Origin: Candidatus Liminaster caballi
GTDB taxonomy: Bacteria > Bacteroidota > Bacteroidia > Bacteroidales > UBA3663
Length of the DNA: 34,441 bases
Direction of reading: 5' to 3'
NCBI GenBank assembly: GCA_018065085.1
Contig: JAGHUA010000033.1
Coordinates: 1 to 34,441 of the forward strand
Each line of letters begins with the position of its first letter. Positions within the stretch are counted from its first letter, which is position 1. The notes under the pieces were generated by a model. The model was given only the letters and a program-made list of their open reading frames with translations. It made no database searches and was not told where the DNA came from. This document shows positions 33,608 through 34,441 of this stretch, one piece after another. The position numbers were made by a program, and so were the translations under genes.

Positions 33608-33660
33608 AGTCTCTGCTCGGCGGTGGTGAGTCGGAGACCACCACAAGCAGAGCAAAGACT
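33608..33660. repeat. Inverted repeat / cruciform candidate after the VR
   Basis: CTCTGCT (33611-33617) pairs with AGCAGAG (33646-33652), and inside it GGTGGT (33622-33627) pairs with ACCACC (33637-33642) around a 9-base loop. AGTC (33608-33611) and GACT (33657-33660) can add an outer pairing. There is no T-run after it, so it is not a good terminator. Its position, 50 bases after the target stop, is where DGR target-site hairpins are found. Confidence 0.7.
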
Positions 33661-33690
33661 ATAAAGAAAAAAGTATAATCTGTCAATATA

Positions 33691-33915
33691 ATGCAGATAA
33701 AAATATTTACATTACCTATCTACGGAAGTGCGCAATCTGAAGATGAGGTAAATTTGTTTCTTCGTTCACACAGAGTGATGACAGTGGATCGTCAATTCAG
33801 TTCAGACAATGGCGGCTACTGGACTCTCTTTGTGTCATATTAGGAAGGAACGAGTGGCTCAAATTCAGATTCTCCTGTGAGCAGGGTTGGAAAGGTGGAT
33901 TATCGTGCAGTACTG
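33691..33915 (+). pseudogene. Fragment of DGR-associated HRDC-type accessory protein
   Basis: An ATG at 33691 opens MQIKIFTLPIYGSAQSEDEV, then NLFLRSHRVMTVDRQF and GGYWTLFVSY, the N-terminal pattern I associate with the HRDC-domain proteins that accompany diversity-generating retroelements. After 50 codons an in-frame TAG occurs (33841-33843). The same frame then continues with family-like sequence EGTSGSNSDSPVSRVGKVDY-RAVL to about 33915. Then similarity ends abruptly, before the HRDC domain itself. So the gene carries both a nonsense codon and a deletion or rearrangement junction. It lies 132 bases after the candidate target gene, in the order typical of DGR loci. Confidence 0.7.
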
Positions 33916-34139
33916 CAACCGTGCCAAGACAGGTGTTCGAGGAGGCAACGCACAAGGTTAGGCGCACAGGAACCGATGTCGCCGACAATAAGAAAATGCA
34001 GCTGACCGAGAGCGCCGCTTCGACGCATAATAACGTAGCGCCGATGTACGTGGACAATCCGCAGATCAAAATCCGCACATGGCAGCCCGACATGACTCCG
34101 ATGGACGATCTGTATGGCGCAGGCGATTTCTATAAATAA
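33916..34139 (+). pseudogene. 3' remnant of an unidentified gene fused at the junction
   Basis: The frame with GTG at 33921 encodes about 72 residues (PRQVFEEATHKVRRTGTDVA to PMDDLYGAGDFYK). Codon use is GC-rich at third positions and looks like the core genes, not like the AT-rich neighbours, so it probably was coding. It lacks a start, ribosome site and N-terminal domain, and begins where the HRDC-type fragment breaks off. I do not recognise the family. It converges with the next gene and overlaps it by 10 bases. Confidence 0.4.
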
Positions 34140-34441
34140 TTTGTGAGAAAGTTCTTGTCCTCAATCACATTGCCCTTGGCGTCAGTGATGCGCCACTGGG
34201 TGATGTTGCGCTGCTCGCTTGCTATGCAAACACCGCACTTGGTTACTTCCCGACCGTCAGCCTCGAATGGAATGGCGTAACCCTTGCTGTCAATCTGAGC
34301 CAGGGCATTTTCGACAGAGTCATCTACCTTCAGTTCGAGAACGTAGATGTCCGTCTTGGTCTTGATCACCACGTCAGCACGGCCAAGGATGCTCTTGACC
34401 TCGGTATCAATCTTGCTATTGAGCATAGAGAAGATGACGTA
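34130..34441 (-). CDS. C-terminal part of an AAA-ATPase-like / PD-(D/E)XK nuclease-superfamily protein
   Basis: The frame is open to the right edge, so only the last 103 residues are visible (YVIFSMLNSKIDTEV onward). GRADVVIKTKTDIYVLELKV gives the D...ExK nuclease-superfamily core, followed by ALAQIDSKGYAIPFEADGRE and VTKCGVCIASEQRNITQW. This matches the C-terminal PDDEXK_9 domain that follows an AAA-ATPase-like domain in a family very common and multi-copy in Bacteroidales. Its biological role is unknown. The ATPase part would lie outside the window. Confidence 0.88.
   Translation of the reverse strand, partial: YVIFSMLNSKIDTEVKSILGRADVVIKTKTDIYVLELKVDDSVENALAQIDSKGYAIPFEADGREVTKCGVCIASEQRNITQWRITDAKGNVIEDKNFLTNYL

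Noticed and set aside
33449-33664. A 71-codon plus-strand frame across the end of the FGE-domain gene
   Set aside because: It is an out-of-frame reading of the variable end and the hairpin, with no start signal.
33841-33843. TAG or TGA recoding in this genome, to explain in-frame stops at 25570 and 33841
   Set aside because: TAG and TGA are used as normal stops by intact genes in the window, for example the DUF1599 gene (TAG) and kdsA (TGA), so nonsense mutation is simpler.

Overview
This window looks like chromosomal DNA of a Bacteroidales bacterium, most likely Prevotella-like. The reasons are the repeated Bacteroidota-type promoter (TTTG at -33, then 19-22 bases, then TAnnTTTG at -7), a CHU_C-type C-terminal domain, a type B ribosomal protein L31, a BT_3928-type MauE/DoxX membrane protein, DUF4846, BspA-like leucine-rich-repeat proteins and a CreD-family protein. 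No rRNA, tRNA or CRISPR array was seen. The genus is an inference.

Layout. (1) 1-1807: AT-rich edge with an unrecognised partial gene and a BspA-like gene that has lost its 5' end, closed by a strong bidirectional-looking hairpin. (2) 1834-5561, minus strand: rpmE type B, then a cluster read tsaD -> CHU_C-domain protein -> lytic transglycosylase -> PAP2 phosphatase. (3) 5724-12584, plus strand: an envelope operon with a periplasmic-binding-fold protein, an outer-membrane barrel, rfbC, rfbD, glf, kdsD and kdsA, that is, dTDP-rhamnose, UDP-galactofuranose and Kdo precursors. (4) A small Cys-rich lipoprotein and, convergent to it, clpC. (5) 15923-25005, plus strand: 13 tightly packed genes: two HU-fold proteins (one membrane-anchored with 42-bp tandem repeats), DUF1599, a MauE/DoxX protein, tpiA (with its own internal promoter), a SPOR protein, folE, a secreted protein, ndk, queC-queD-queE and a MATE transporter. 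folE plus queCDE covers GTP to preQ0 (queuosine route).

(6) 25012-34441 is an accessory region, lower in GC and with long spacers: a HigBA toxin-antitoxin pair whose toxin carries an in-frame TGA; a LytTR regulator with a membrane-anchored partner; CreD and DUF4846 genes; a pair of small unknown genes; a truncated BspA-like N-terminus; a roughly 335-nt structured RNA with its own promoter and terminator; and a surface lipoprotein with a C-terminal formylglycine-generating-enzyme (C-type-lectin-fold) domain.

The most interesting part is 31.3-34.1 kb. The lipoprotein ends in a segment with the codon pattern expected of a diversity-generating retroelement (DGR) variable repeat. It is followed by a cruciform-capable inverted repeat and by the start of a DGR-type HRDC accessory protein, which carries an in-frame TAG and then breaks off into unrelated coding sequence. 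No template repeat or reverse transcriptase is present, so this looks like a decayed or orphaned DGR target. Just upstream of it lies the structured RNA, which I could not assign to a family with certainty. All family assignments here come from reading motifs by eye; no database search was run.
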